Below, piece by piece: positions 17,674 to 26,365 of a DNA stretch of 63,121 bases (its first letter is position 1; each line of letters opens with the position of its first letter). The notes below the pieces were generated by a model, which was given only the letters and a program-made list of their open reading frames with translations, ran no database searches and was not told the DNA's origin. Made by a program: the position numbers and the translations under genes. The stretch comes from an uncultured Lachnospiraceae bacterium (GTDB taxonomy: Bacteria > Bacillota > Clostridia > Lachnospirales > Lachnospiraceae): contig CAJUQO010000011.1 of NCBI GenBank assembly GCA_910588295.1, positions 1-63,121 on the forward strand, read 5' to 3'.

Positions 17674-18690
17674 TCATATCCAATGGGTTGTATTGATTTT
17701 CGCGTCAGGCGATATGGTAATTTTACCTGGATTGCTGTTCAAAAATGCTCCCCACCAGCCAAAGGAACTGTTCGTGATAATGTTGTGTTTACAGTCTGCC
17801 ATAAGCTGCATATCGCGGTAGCTATCTTTGGCTGTATTCCAGTCCACAAAATAAACGTAATCTTTACGGTAATCCAGGGAAAAAATTTTTCCGTTTTTCC
17901 TACACCATTCCACGCTTCCCGGATCACAAAAAAACACAAACACCGGGTTTTTTATTTTTCTTTTGACCAATTTTACCGCCCTTTTAAAATATCCATATTG
18001 ATAACAGTAGGCGTTATGTCCAAGAAAATCTCCTCTTCTTGCGTGGATTGCCACAGAATTGCAGCTTTTCAGGAATTTCGAAAACTTCCGGTTTCTTAGA
18101 TCATATTCCGGAAAAACAAAAACCCTCCGAAGCTCATCCTCGATTTGATCTATTCGGTTACCCTTATACATGAATTTCAGATAATGACCGTCGTATTCGT
18201 CTTTGCCTGATATGCGATACAGCCGATCCGGAATTGCATAAACCCGCGCTGCCCTGGACGGAAAAACGCGGTAATACATATGCTTAAGAATATACTTTTG
18301 TACGGATACGCTTACGTCTTCCACCTTTTTGTGGGTATGGGGACGTCTATGACAATTCAATACATCCAATCCCTGTTCGTGAAAAGCTTCTGCAATGGCA
18401 TCTGAGTACGTCCAGCCGTCATCCCAAAACTCCGACTTGAGTACATCCTCCAAAATACGATTCCATTGACTTGCATTGAACAGAGACTTCACATTTTTCT
18501 CCCTGATACCAAACACTGTCTCAAGCTCATATCCATTCCACATGGAAACGCTGTTCTGTTTATCTCCGATTTCGTATAAAATGGTTTCTACAAAATGATC
18601 CTGCATCGGGTTCGCGTTTTTGGAAGCCAGAAGATCTGCGTAATCTAACATTTGATTCCCTAAGCCGGATTCAATATGAAATACTTTCAT
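17674..18690 (-). CDS. Alpha-1,2-fucosyltransferase (GT11)
   Basis: The 338-residue protein shows the hallmarks of GT11: an N-terminal ESGLGNQMLDYA, then VAIHARRGDFLG (the HxRRGD motif that binds GDP-fucose) and ITNSSFGWWGAFLN near the C-terminus. It transfers fucose from GDP-fucose to a galactose or similar acceptor. The GDP-fucose genes gmd and fcl are not in this window, so the donor must come from elsewhere or from salvage. Its end overlaps the TTG-start frame of the next glycosyltransferase. With sialic acid made in the same operon, it suggests a host-like fucosylated, sialylated glycan. Confidence 0.87.
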   Translation of the reverse strand: MKVFHIESGLGNQMLDYADLLASKNANPMQDHFVETILYEIGDKQNSVSMWNGYELETVFGIREKNVKSLFNASQWNRILEDVLKSEFWDDGWTYSDAIAEAFHEQGLDVLNCHRRPHTHKKVEDVSVSVQKYILKHMYYRVFPSRAARVYAIPDRLYRISGKDEYDGHYLKFMYKGNRIDQIEDELRRVFVFPEYDLRNRKFSKFLKSCNSVAIHARRGDFLGHNAYCYQYGYFKRAVKLVKRKIKNPVFVFFCDPGSVEWCRKNGKIFSLDYRKDYVYFVDWNTAKDSYRDMQLMADCKHNIITNSSFGWWGAFLNSNPGKITISPDAKINTTHWI

Positions 18691-19907
18691 CTGTTTTCTC
18701 CATCTTTGTCAGAAATACGTGCGGCCTCACTTTTTCGCATAAGGGCATAAAATACAAACCATTGGATTCCGCTTAAATTGAAAGTAATTGTCTGCACGAA
18801 TGAGAGGACAAGAATTAACAGTGCGATTAACCGGGACCATTTATCTGCTTTAATTGCCATTTTTATACATAAATGGATATAAAGCAGCCCTCCTAAAAGG
18901 CCATATATAATGAAATTGCCAAAACCAGAGGTCACATATCCCTGGCTAGTCACTGCGACATCGGACATATTCATTTGCCGGATAGAGTAAATATAATTGG
19001 ATACATTTGTACCGCCTATACCCGTCAGGATATCCATAAAGGGCATTTGCCTTAGAATTGTAAGGGCAGAAGCGGATCTCTCGTTTGAAAGCAAATTTGT
19101 ATTTAACAGTTTTGTTATGGCTTTCGCAAAAAGCGGGCTGTTAAAAATCCAAATACATGCCGCCAAAAAGAGAAAAATAGCGATTACTCTTTGCCCTTTT
19201 TTTGGCACTGTAAACATCACCCAGTAAGCCCATATCGCCCCCACAAGGAAAATACCGATTGTCGATGTAGATAAAAGCATACATATAGAAGCAATTGCCG
19301 CCACAAATAGTTTTCCTTTGCGAAGCATCATAATCACCAGCGGCGCAAGAAACGTCGCAAACGCCGAAGGCTCCGTAAAAAACGCCGAAGGCCGGCCACG
19401 ATTATAGGAATAATCTATATAATTTCTTGTTCCTTCTGACAAAAAGCTTCCCATACCTGGAAGCACAATCATTCTGGTTAATCCGTGGAGCACATAGACC
19501 TGAAATGTCTGTAACAAAAGCCCCAGACACGCGATAAGGCCAAATACAAGATATGACCGTTCCAATCCTTCCTCATCCATAGCTTCCGGAAGAATGAGTA
19601 TTGCAAATATGGCGAGCACATTCATCAGCAAATTTTTTATATGGGCGCCAAAAGGAATCGTGGGAAATACCGCCAAAACAAATACTTGCTGTGCGGCGAT
19701 ATAAAGGATAAAAAAAAGGATTAACTTATTATTCAGTTTATTCAAATACAGACTCTTATTTCTTTTCAGGCAAAAAAACACCAATGCGGATAAAAATACC
19801 AAAACAGTCCCCAGCGGCGTATTATTTGTTCCCGGAACAATATATCCGCCAAGAATAATGAATAAAGGAAAAAACGCGCTGTTTATTTTTTTCAGCGCAG
19901 GCTTCAT
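18687..19907 (-). CDS. wzy: Polysaccharide polymerase, Wzy/O-antigen ligase-like
   Basis: The protein has ten or more hydrophobic segments and a large outside loop (YSYNRGRPSAFFTEPSAFA) near the middle, as is usual for Wzy polymerases. Wzy joins flipped repeat units outside the membrane. I take the ATG at 19907, which gives MKPALKK and then the first membrane segment. An ATG at 19979 would overlap the upstream gene by 38 bases and neither start has a clear binding site. It overlaps the fucosyltransferase by four bases at its end. No typical sequence motif defines linkage type. Confidence 0.78.
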   Translation of the reverse strand: MKPALKKINSAFFPLFIILGGYIVPGTNNTPLGTVLVFLSALVFFCLKRNKSLYLNKLNNKLILFFILYIAAQQVFVLAVFPTIPFGAHIKNLLMNVLAIFAILILPEAMDEEGLERSYLVFGLIACLGLLLQTFQVYVLHGLTRMIVLPGMGSFLSEGTRNYIDYSYNRGRPSAFFTEPSAFATFLAPLVIMMLRKGKLFVAAIASICMLLSTSTIGIFLVGAIWAYWVMFTVPKKGQRVIAIFLFLAACIWIFNSPLFAKAITKLLNTNLLSNERSASALTILRQMPFMDILTGIGGTNVSNYIYSIRQMNMSDVAVTSQGYVTSGFGNFIIYGLLGGLLYIHLCIKMAIKADKWSRLIALLILVLSFVQTITFNLSGIQWFVFYALMRKSEAARISDKDGENR

Positions 19908-19941
19908 AATCCCTATCTTCTTTATCCCGTCTGTTTCTGTA

Positions 19942-21138
19942 TTACTTTTTTTCCAAACAACACTCGCCGTATATCTCATGATATTTCATACCCATACTTT
20001 CCAAAGAAAATTTCTGTGCATGAGCCTGTATTAAAGCTTTATCCCAACTCCGGTTTACAAGTTCCTCAATCCCTTCAGAAAAAGCTTCCGTTGTGCGGCG
20101 TGATACCAAAACAAAGGCATCCTCTGAATACAAATCTTTTACAGCATCCAAATCTGAAAACATCACAACAGGAACGCCGTACATCATGGATTCCACAATG
20201 GGCAGACCGAATCCTTCATCCAGGCTCGCGACAATTAATCCGTCGGCGGCTTCATAGTATTGTCCCAGCTTATCGCGCTCCACAAAGCCTGTGCAGATTA
20301 CCCGGCTCTGTAATCCGAGTTCGTCTGCTTTTTTCAGAAGCTCCCCGTTTAATGTGTCATTTCCAATCAGATATAGTTTAATTCTATTTTTCAGATTCTC
20401 ATCTAACATGGAAACTGCTTCCATGACCTGCCCCTGGTTTTTCCGTTCCGAAAGCTGTCCGACACAGAGTAACGTATAGTTATTTTTACTGCCGGCTTTC
20501 ACAGGGATATTCTTTCTTTCGATCCCATTTAACACCACTTTAATTTTTTTATCACTTTCCACATCATAATATTTGATCAATTTATCCCGGATAGATGTGC
20601 TGATTGTGGTCAAATAAAAGCTCTTTTTATTATACAGGCCAACTATTTTCTTCTCCGAATCCTTAATATATTGCTCACATTTCTTTTCACCCAACAAACC
20701 GTGGCAGGTTACAACCAGAGGTCTGTTTTTTTCATAGCATAACTCTACAAACCCCATCATGGGGGGAGTATATTCGTGTATATGAATGACATCGGGGTTG
20801 ATTTTTTTAATCCAATAATCCAGGCAGCCGATATTTATGGCATAATACATTAAGTGTATTTTTGACCGTAATGTGGTTTTGGTAAAAGCAAAAGCCTTAA
20901 ACCCTTTACACAGATTTCTCAGCCTGAGATTTTTGATTACATCCAGCCATGTATGTCTTAAAATAGTGTACTTATTTTTATGGCCAGGCGTTATGGCGTG
21001 GGTCAGGAGAAAGACCTCGTCATAATCTGCCAGCGCAGAACAAATGTCCTGGGCCATAATCCCAAGCCCGGATTTATTCTTTGTAAATTCCTTATAATTT
21101 TTATTGTATATATACTGTGCGACATGCAATACTTTCAT
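19942..21138 (-). CDS. Glycosyltransferase family 4
   Basis: This 398-residue protein is a typical GT4 enzyme. The N-terminal domain contains INPDVIHIHEYTP and VVTCHGLLGEKKCEQY. The C-terminal domain has LLCVGQLSERKNQGQVMEAV and the donor-binding VASLDEGFGLPIVESMMYGVPVV. It probably adds a sugar to the growing lipid-linked repeat unit. The start has GGAG twelve bases upstream. Its end may overlap the wzy start. Confidence 0.88.
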   Translation of the reverse strand: MKVLHVAQYIYNKNYKEFTKNKSGLGIMAQDICSALADYDEVFLLTHAITPGHKNKYTILRHTWLDVIKNLRLRNLCKGFKAFAFTKTTLRSKIHLMYYAINIGCLDYWIKKINPDVIHIHEYTPPMMGFVELCYEKNRPLVVTCHGLLGEKKCEQYIKDSEKKIVGLYNKKSFYLTTISTSIRDKLIKYYDVESDKKIKVVLNGIERKNIPVKAGSKNNYTLLCVGQLSERKNQGQVMEAVSMLDENLKNRIKLYLIGNDTLNGELLKKADELGLQSRVICTGFVERDKLGQYYEAADGLIVASLDEGFGLPIVESMMYGVPVVMFSDLDAVKDLYSEDAFVLVSRRTTEAFSEGIEELVNRSWDKALIQAHAQKFSLESMGMKYHEIYGECCLEKK

Positions 21139-21161
21139 TTATGAATTTTACTCCAGCCCAA

Positions 21162-21815
21162 TTACGCTTCCCAGGTAATGTCCCCTTTTACTATATTGTT
21201 AGATACATATATTGCGTTATTACTTTTCAATTTCTTCGTAACAATACTCCCTGCCGCCAGGACAGAATCATCCGGAATCCGGGATCCCTTTAAAACGGTA
21301 CATCTAGCCCCAATCCATACATGCTCTCCAATGTGGACAGGTTTATTATCATTCAGGCACTTTCCATCGCTTATACTTTTAATTTTGTGAAAGTCCGTAT
21401 CGCTTATCATACACTCCCATGAAATAAAAGAATTGCTTCCGATATATATATGTTCATAACATAGAAACGTTGAATTGCCTGTGACAGCGCAATTATTTCC
21501 AAAGACCAGCTGTCCGGAATTAACAATCTTTGTCCCGGCGCCCAGGTATGCTTTTCCCTGGAATATAATTTCTCCGCTATTTTGCCAGATACATCTATTA
21601 AACCTTTTATCAACAGTCCCCGGACATTCCAGCCCCAGCCGTATTGCGCCCAACGAAGCATTCTCACATTTTACTGTTCCTTTTAAGCTTAAAATTTTAA
21701 GATTCCTTGAGGCAAATATTATTGGATAAAATACCCCCTCCAGTCCAAAATAGTGAACATTCAGCCGTACCGTATTAATTATCCCCATGTGTAACAATTT
21801 ACTTAGCCTGTGCAC
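21162..21815 (-). CDS. Left-handed beta-helix acyltransferase (hexapeptide repeat)
   Basis: The last two thirds of the 217-residue protein consist of hexapeptide-type repeats: IIFQGKAYLGAGTKIVNSG, NNCAVTGNSTFLC, IGEHVWIGARCTVLKGSRIPDDSVLAAGSIVTK. The WIGA stretch and the preceding DFHKI carry the usual active-site region. Members acetylate sugars in the polysaccharide. It starts with GTG behind AAGGTGG. It follows directly the phase-variable acetyltransferase at 21828-22237. Confidence 0.8.
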   Translation of the reverse strand: MHRLSKLLHMGIINTVRLNVHYFGLEGVFYPIIFASRNLKILSLKGTVKCENASLGAIRLGLECPGTVDKRFNRCIWQNSGEIIFQGKAYLGAGTKIVNSGQLVFGNNCAVTGNSTFLCYEHIYIGSNSFISWECMISDTDFHKIKSISDGKCLNDNKPVHIGEHVWIGARCTVLKGSRIPDDSVLAAGSIVTKKLKSNNAIYVSNNIVKGDITWEA

Positions 21816-21827
21816 GTTCGCCCACCT

Positions 21828-22237
21828 TCATTTTATTATCTTCCCGGGTACACCGACCACAGTGCTGTTGGGCGCGACATCCTTAATTACAACCGCCCCC
21901 GCACCTATTTTTGAACCGGCCCCAACTGTAATATTGCCCAGGATAATTGCCTTAGCGCCGATAAATACATGTTCCTCTATGACCGGGCTTTTATGAGAAC
22001 CGTCAATTTCGCCAATCAATACGCCGTTCTGTATTATACCCCCCCCTGTATAATAGCCGTGGGATTAATGACAACCCCGAACGCATTGTGGCAAAAGTAT
22101 ACGGTGCTGTCTATATCTGCCGCGTACGGTATGTCACACTGAAAAACAATCTTACAAAAAAATTTTATTATTTTACCGCAAAGAGGACACTTTTTGTATA
22201 TCTTTTTTCCTAAATGATAAGCCTTGTTAAAATTCAT
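21828..22237 (-). pseudogene. Serine-acetyltransferase-like O-acetyltransferase, OFF by a poly-G frameshift
   Basis: The upstream part (MNFNKAYHLGKK to NPTAIIQGG) and the downstream part (NGVLIGEIDGSHK to VVGVPGKIIK) together form one CysE-like left-handed beta-helix protein of about 136 residues. They are separated by one missing base in a G8 tract at 22039-22046; nine G would join them. The likely start ATG at 22237 follows a second tract of nine G with one base between, so that tract serves as, or disturbs, the ribosome site. Poly-G switching of capsule O-acetyltransferases is known in Neisseria and Campylobacter. I infer a phase-variable decoration enzyme, with decay as the alternative. 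Confidence 0.8.
22039..22046. repeat. Poly-G (8) tract within the acetyltransferase frame
   Basis: Eight C on the plus strand, G on the coding strand. Nine would restore the full acetyltransferase frame. Confidence 0.9.
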
Positions 22238-22238
22238 T

Positions 22239-22247
22239 CCCCCCCCC
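22239..22247. repeat. Poly-G (9) tract at the acetyltransferase ribosome site
   Basis: Nine C on the plus strand end one base before the ATG at 22237. If translation instead begins at TTG 22261, the tract lies in the coding frame. Length change could alter initiation or the frame. Confidence 0.85.
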
Positions 22248-22322
22248 TGCGCACCGTCCAAAGAATATCAGGAAAATCCATGCAGGCCGGAAAAACCAAT
22301 GGACTGCTTTTTCTTGAGCGCA

Positions 22323-23126
22323 TTAAAAATATATTTTTTCCATAAGCCTATCATCGAATGGGTAGCTGTCAATCAAACTGGATTTTGTGGCGTTAAGGAT
22401 TTTTACCCCCTGCGCATCTGCGTATTTCTGAAATTCATTGTGGCAATGGGCCGCCAGAGAGTAGCAGTATAGCTCATAGTCCATTGGCAGCACGCGAGCG
22501 TTGTTAGCATCCGCATAACAATGCGCCATTTTAGATGACGCAAAGCTGTTAAAATCACAGCCAAGTAATATAATCTCTTTATAGCCGCAATACAGTCCCA
22601 ACATAATTCCGCTGTGGACAACATTATTCACAGCGGGAAGGATATGAGTAAAATCCAGCTTTTTCTTTGACGACATTGCGCCGTTCCACATAAAAGAATA
22701 ATAGCCATGCCGGATCTCAGGAAACTGTTTCCGGATCGCCGGGGCATACTGCCCATTCAGAACAAAACAGGTATCCGGATATTGTAAAAGGATTTTTTTC
22801 AAATCATCCTTTGCGCCCCCGATAAAAAAAGCTTTATCTACAATACAATAAAATGTCGGTTTATAAACGCCGTCGCTGTCAAACCGATAATAGCGGTTTG
22901 TCGCAATAATATCACCGTCCAGTTTAGCGAAATTTACATCTTTTAAAGACGGCCCCAAACCAATTATATAACAGCGGTCGCTTTTCTTATATCGTATAAG
23001 TTCCGTGTTTAAATTTCTTATTTTCCGTGTTTTTATTTCCTTGGGGAAACGTATAATCCGAAGTATAGAATGGCTAAAGCCAAAAACACTGTTATTTAAA
23101 TTAAACAGCAGTTTAATTTTGTCCAT
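22323..23126 (-). CDS. GT42/DUF115-like protein, candidate sialyltransferase
   Basis: The pattern CYIIGLGPSLKDVNFAKLDGD, then ATNRYYRF, then SGIMLGLYCGYKEIILLGCDF recalls the Campylobacter Cst sialyltransferases of family GT42 (GNGPSLKEIDYSRL, RCNQFYFE, SGVYMCAVAIALGYKEIYLSGIDF). The related DUF115/Maf group shares this fold and is the main alternative. Because neuBCA makes CMP-sialic acid in the same operon and no other sialyltransferase family was recognised, I infer that this enzyme uses it. The start at 23126 has GGAGG six bases upstream. The longer frame would begin inside the upstream gene. Confidence 0.6.
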   Translation of the reverse strand: MDKIKLLFNLNNSVFGFSHSILRIIRFPKEIKTRKIRNLNTELIRYKKSDRCYIIGLGPSLKDVNFAKLDGDIIATNRYYRFDSDGVYKPTFYCIVDKAFFIGGAKDDLKKILLQYPDTCFVLNGQYAPAIRKQFPEIRHGYYSFMWNGAMSSKKKLDFTHILPAVNNVVHSGIMLGLYCGYKEIILLGCDFNSFASSKMAHCYADANNARVLPMDYELYCYSLAAHCHNEFQKYADAQGVKILNATKSSLIDSYPFDDRLMEKIYF

Positions 23127-23730
23127 CGTATACCTCCAGAAAGCGCTCAAGATCACAAAATAAATCAGCAGTTTGGCGCAATCGTTCCTCTGGCCATTCC
23201 CACCATTTTATCGCCAAAAGCCTCTGAATAACCGAATCGGCAAAGCGCTTACGTATGAATCTAGCCGGATTTCCGGCGTGTATTTCAAATGCGCCAACGT
23301 CTTTTGTAACAACAGATCCCATACCGATTACCGCGCCATCACCGATCGTTACACCTCCTTTGATTAAGCAGTGCGCACCGATCCATACATCGTTTCCAAT
23401 GTAAGTTTTGACATATGGTTGATAATAGCTTTTAGAAAACTTCTTTTTCAAAAGACCTGTTGAAGAATTAAATACAGGAGAAGTTGACACCCAGTCCATA
23501 GGATGGGCCCCGCCTCCAATAGCGCAATAACTTGAAATGGAAGTATAACTACCCACTTGTGTTTCAAGAACCGAGGTATGCTCCCCAATGTATGAATATT
23601 TTCCAAACATAGAATTTGCCACCACAGAACCAATATCTATCCGCGCAGTGCGGTCTATAACCGAATTCTTTATGGCCGCCCTATTCAGCAGTTTTCTCAT
23701 TACCTTAGGAAAGAAATATGAGCATTCCAT
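23113..23730 (-). CDS. CatB-type O-acetyltransferase (hexapeptide repeat)
   Basis: The 205-residue protein has the xenobiotic-acetyltransferase (CatB/XAT) layout: hexapeptide repeats from about residue 25, an excursion loop with GGGAHPMDWVSTSPVF, then YIGNDVWIGAHCLIKGGVTIGDGAVIGMGSVVTKDV. The His of the HPMDW loop is the likely catalytic base. It should acetylate a sugar of the repeat unit. Its end overlaps the start region of the sialyltransferase candidate by 14 bases, which suggests coupling. Confidence 0.83.
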   Translation of the reverse strand: MECSYFFPKVMRKLLNRAAIKNSVIDRTARIDIGSVVANSMFGKYSYIGEHTSVLETQVGSYTSISSYCAIGGGAHPMDWVSTSPVFNSSTGLLKKKFSKSYYQPYVKTYIGNDVWIGAHCLIKGGVTIGDGAVIGMGSVVTKDVGAFEIHAGNPARFIRKRFADSVIQRLLAIKWWEWPEERLRQTADLFCDLERFLEVYDGQN

Positions 23731-23752
23731 ATTTGACCTCCTCGCGTTCTCT

Positions 23753-25036
23753 TTAGCAGGACTTGATCTCCCGGCGGTACTTCTCTATGGAGATCTCCTT
23801 TGTCAGGCTCCCCTGCATGTACGCGTGCCCGCGTGCCCCCATTTCCGCCAGTTCTTCCGGGGGGATGTCAATGTAACGCCGGATCAGCGCCTCTATGCCT
23901 TTGTAATCCCCGGGCGATACCGCGTAACCGCACCCGCAGCCTTCTATGATCCCACGGGCCTCCGTGTTTTCCTCTAAAACTGCCAAAGCAGGCTTACCCA
24001 CCGCCAGTATCCCATACAATTTAGAAGGGCAGGAAACACCTTTGATGCCCCGTGCGTTTACGATCCAATGGACGTCCGCGGCGTTCAGGCTGTACGCAAG
24101 TTCTTCTTTCAGCTGGTAAGGGATGAAGATGACGTTTTCCATACCGTGTTCCCTGGCATAAGCCATCAGCGCCTCCTTTTTCGCGCCCTCCCCCACGAAG
24201 GGGAACACCACATCCTCCCGGGTTTTGAATTTCTCTATTACCCTAAACAGGTTCTCCAGGTCATAGAACAGCCCGATGTTTCCCGAGTACATGATGGCAA
24301 ATTTCCCTTCCAGGCCGTATTTCTCCCGGAACGCAGCCACTTTTGGATGATCCTTGGGTAAGGGGTACACGTCCCGGCTGTCCATCCAGTTATTAATGAA
24401 AACCGTGGGAGGCATCCTACTGCTGACGGTGCCGTCTTTTCTGGTGAAGCGTTTTTCCATGGTCGGGATCATGTCGCTGCCCACCACGACCACTTTGTCA
24501 GCCATGCTGCAGCTGAATGTATCGGCCCGCAGCATGGCGCCCAGTACCAGCCGGTTTTTACTGAACCCTACGGCTATTGTCTGCTCCGGGTTGTAATCCT
24601 GGATGATGTAAAGCATTTTCGCTTTTTTACCACGCAGCCGGCTTACCCATTTTCCCCACACACCCAGCAGGCTGCCCAGCACCGGCGGCTGGGATTCCGT
24701 CAGCACATAGTCCGCCCGCGGCGCCCGGAATGCTGCCAGGGCCGAACGGAAGAAGCAGGCCAGGATGTTTTTGACACGGCTGGGTTTGTTTTGTTTATTG
24801 AAACTTGGGACCCGGACCCGGATCACCTTGACGCCGTCATAGTCCTCGTAATAATACCTTTGCGTCCGGTATTTTTCTTCCACCGTGCCCGTGTAACAGG
24901 GCACGGAGCAGACCACCGTAATGTCGAATTCATCCTTCAGCCCGTCGCACAGGTCTTTGCAGAGCATGGCCAAAGACGCCGTCTCCGGATAAAAATAATT
25001 GGTATAAAGGACAATCTGTTTCTTCTCTGTATCCAT
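23753..25036 (-). CDS. Glycosyltransferase family 4, WbuB-like
   Basis: The 427-residue protein has LYTNYFYPETASLAMLCKDLCDGL at the N-terminus and FAIMYSGNIGLFYDLENLFRVIEKF in the C-terminal domain. GVSCPSKLYGILAVGKPALAV follows the pattern of the WbuB/FnlC-associated amino-sugar transferases. These often add N-acetyl-fucosamine-type sugars early in the repeat unit. The donor is not certain. The ATG at 25036 has GGAGG five bases upstream and is preferred to the ATG at 25048. It is the second gene of the operon. Confidence 0.83.
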   Translation of the reverse strand: MDTEKKQIVLYTNYFYPETASLAMLCKDLCDGLKDEFDITVVCSVPCYTGTVEEKYRTQRYYYEDYDGVKVIRVRVPSFNKQNKPSRVKNILACFFRSALAAFRAPRADYVLTESQPPVLGSLLGVWGKWVSRLRGKKAKMLYIIQDYNPEQTIAVGFSKNRLVLGAMLRADTFSCSMADKVVVVGSDMIPTMEKRFTRKDGTVSSRMPPTVFINNWMDSRDVYPLPKDHPKVAAFREKYGLEGKFAIMYSGNIGLFYDLENLFRVIEKFKTREDVVFPFVGEGAKKEALMAYAREHGMENVIFIPYQLKEELAYSLNAADVHWIVNARGIKGVSCPSKLYGILAVGKPALAVLEENTEARGIIEGCGCGYAVSPGDYKGIEALIRRYIDIPPEELAEMGARGHAYMQGSLTKEISIEKYRREIKSC

Positions 25037-25053
25037 CCGGCCCTCCATGGCAG

Positions 25054-26061
25054 TCAGCGCAGCCCTTTCCTGCGGCAGTCCTTAAACCAGTCCCGGAATG
25101 TCTCCTCGAAGGGATAGTGGAACCGGTAGCCTGTGGCCGCCATCTTTTTGCCGCTTATGTTTGTGGATACCATGAGCTTTTTGACCCTGGCCGGGTGGAT
25201 GCCCACTTTTTTGCCCCCCAGGGGGCCCAGGATGGTGGCCGCGGCCATGAGGAGGCCGCCGGGCACAAGGGGGATATGCCTCTGCAGGCCGGTGCCCTTC
25301 TGCATGGCGCCGCAGACCTGCTCGATCGTATAAGCGGGGTCATAGGTACAGTTAAACAAGCGGACGCCCGCACAGGGGCATTCCGCCATGCAGTATTGGA
25401 TAAACCGCGCCAGTTCTTTTACATAGATGCAGGCTTTAATGGTGTCCCTACGTCCGGTATAAAAGAAATACCGTTTCCGCATCCCCCAGTACAGGCGGGT
25501 CATGTTCCCGTGCTCACCCTTCCCGTAGACGACGCCTGGGCGCAGGATGACCAGTTCTCGTTTCCCGGGATCCCCGTTCTGCCATCTTTCGTGTATTTTC
25601 TCCGCCACCAGCTTGCTGATGCCGTAAGGGGTATTGGGGGTGGGCAGCGTATCCTCTGTCTTTAAGTCTTCCGCGGCCCCGTAGGGAGCGATGGAGCTGG
25701 TGAACAGGATTTTATGGATATGATGTTTTTCCGCAAAGGCGGTGACATTTTCCGCCCCCAGGATATTCGTCTCAAAATAGGCGTGGTCCGGATGGCCCGG
25801 GGTACGGTGGACGGCGGCCAGGTTGAAAATAACATCCTGGTCTGTCGACGGAAAGTCATACGCAACAGGTTTCCGGACATCCACACGGGCATACTCCACC
25901 CCCTTGATTTTTTCCACAACGCCGGGGACAACGCCTTCCTCGCCGGGCATGACAACATCAAAGTCATAAATCTTATCGCCTGGCTTCAGGGCTTCCGCCT
26001 GTAAAAGCCGGATCAGGTGGGTTCCGATGAAGCCGGAGCCGCCGAAGAGTATATAATTCAC
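25054..26061 (-). CDS. NAD-dependent nucleotide-sugar epimerase/dehydratase
   Basis: The N-terminus NYILFGGSGFIGTHLIRLL is the Rossmann GxxGxxG loop of the extended SDR family. The catalytic SSIAPYGA and YGISKLVAE (YxxxK) are in place. GTG at 26061 behind GGGAGGA starts 335 residues. The frame open to 26181 has no binding site. It probably makes or modifies an NDP-sugar used by the WbuB-like enzyme next door. The specific sugar (for example a 4- or 2-epimer) is not predictable. It is the promoter-proximal gene of the polysaccharide operon. Confidence 0.85.
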   Translation of the reverse strand: MNYILFGGSGFIGTHLIRLLQAEALKPGDKIYDFDVVMPGEEGVVPGVVEKIKGVEYARVDVRKPVAYDFPSTDQDVIFNLAAVHRTPGHPDHAYFETNILGAENVTAFAEKHHIHKILFTSSIAPYGAAEDLKTEDTLPTPNTPYGISKLVAEKIHERWQNGDPGKRELVILRPGVVYGKGEHGNMTRLYWGMRKRYFFYTGRRDTIKACIYVKELARFIQYCMAECPCAGVRLFNCTYDPAYTIEQVCGAMQKGTGLQRHIPLVPGGLLMAAATILGPLGGKKVGIHPARVKKLMVSTNISGKKMAATGYRFHYPFEETFRDWFKDCRRKGLR

Positions 26062-26183
26062 GCTGTTTCCTCCCGTGTATGTCATTTTTATCAGAAAAAG
26101 AAGGGATCCGGGCATAAAGCCACTGAAATCTTCGCCTAATCGTCTGTCTGCCCCACATCCCCCTCCACCTAAGTGTCTCACTC

Positions 26184-26207
26184 AAAAAAAACGCCGGTTA
26201 TCCCGGC
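26184..26207 (-). terminator. Intrinsic terminator or leader attenuator before the polysaccharide operon
   Basis: On the minus strand GCCGG-GATAA-CCGGC forms a five-pair hairpin followed by G and eight T. It lies 120 bases upstream of the first polysaccharide gene and downstream of another terminator. It either backs up the ABC operon terminator or controls the operon leader. I saw no convincing promoter in 26062-26310. Confidence 0.55.
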
Positions 26208-26317
26208 CGCCCCAAAATTCCTCCTGATCCGGCACCATGCACAAAATTTACCGCCGGAAACCTTTCCGCATGCTCTGGAAAAAATACCCTAACCAGCGTC
26301 TCTGTACATGAAAATAC

Positions 26318-26365
26318 AAAAAAGCTGACAGGCCGAAGTCCTCATCTTCCTTCTTCCTGTCAGCT
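26318..26365 (-). terminator. Intrinsic terminator of the peptide/nickel ABC operon
   Basis: AGCTGACAGG and CCTGTCAGCT form a perfect ten-pair stem with a long loop, followed on the minus strand by six T. It lies 149 bases after the last ABC gene. Confidence 0.8.
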
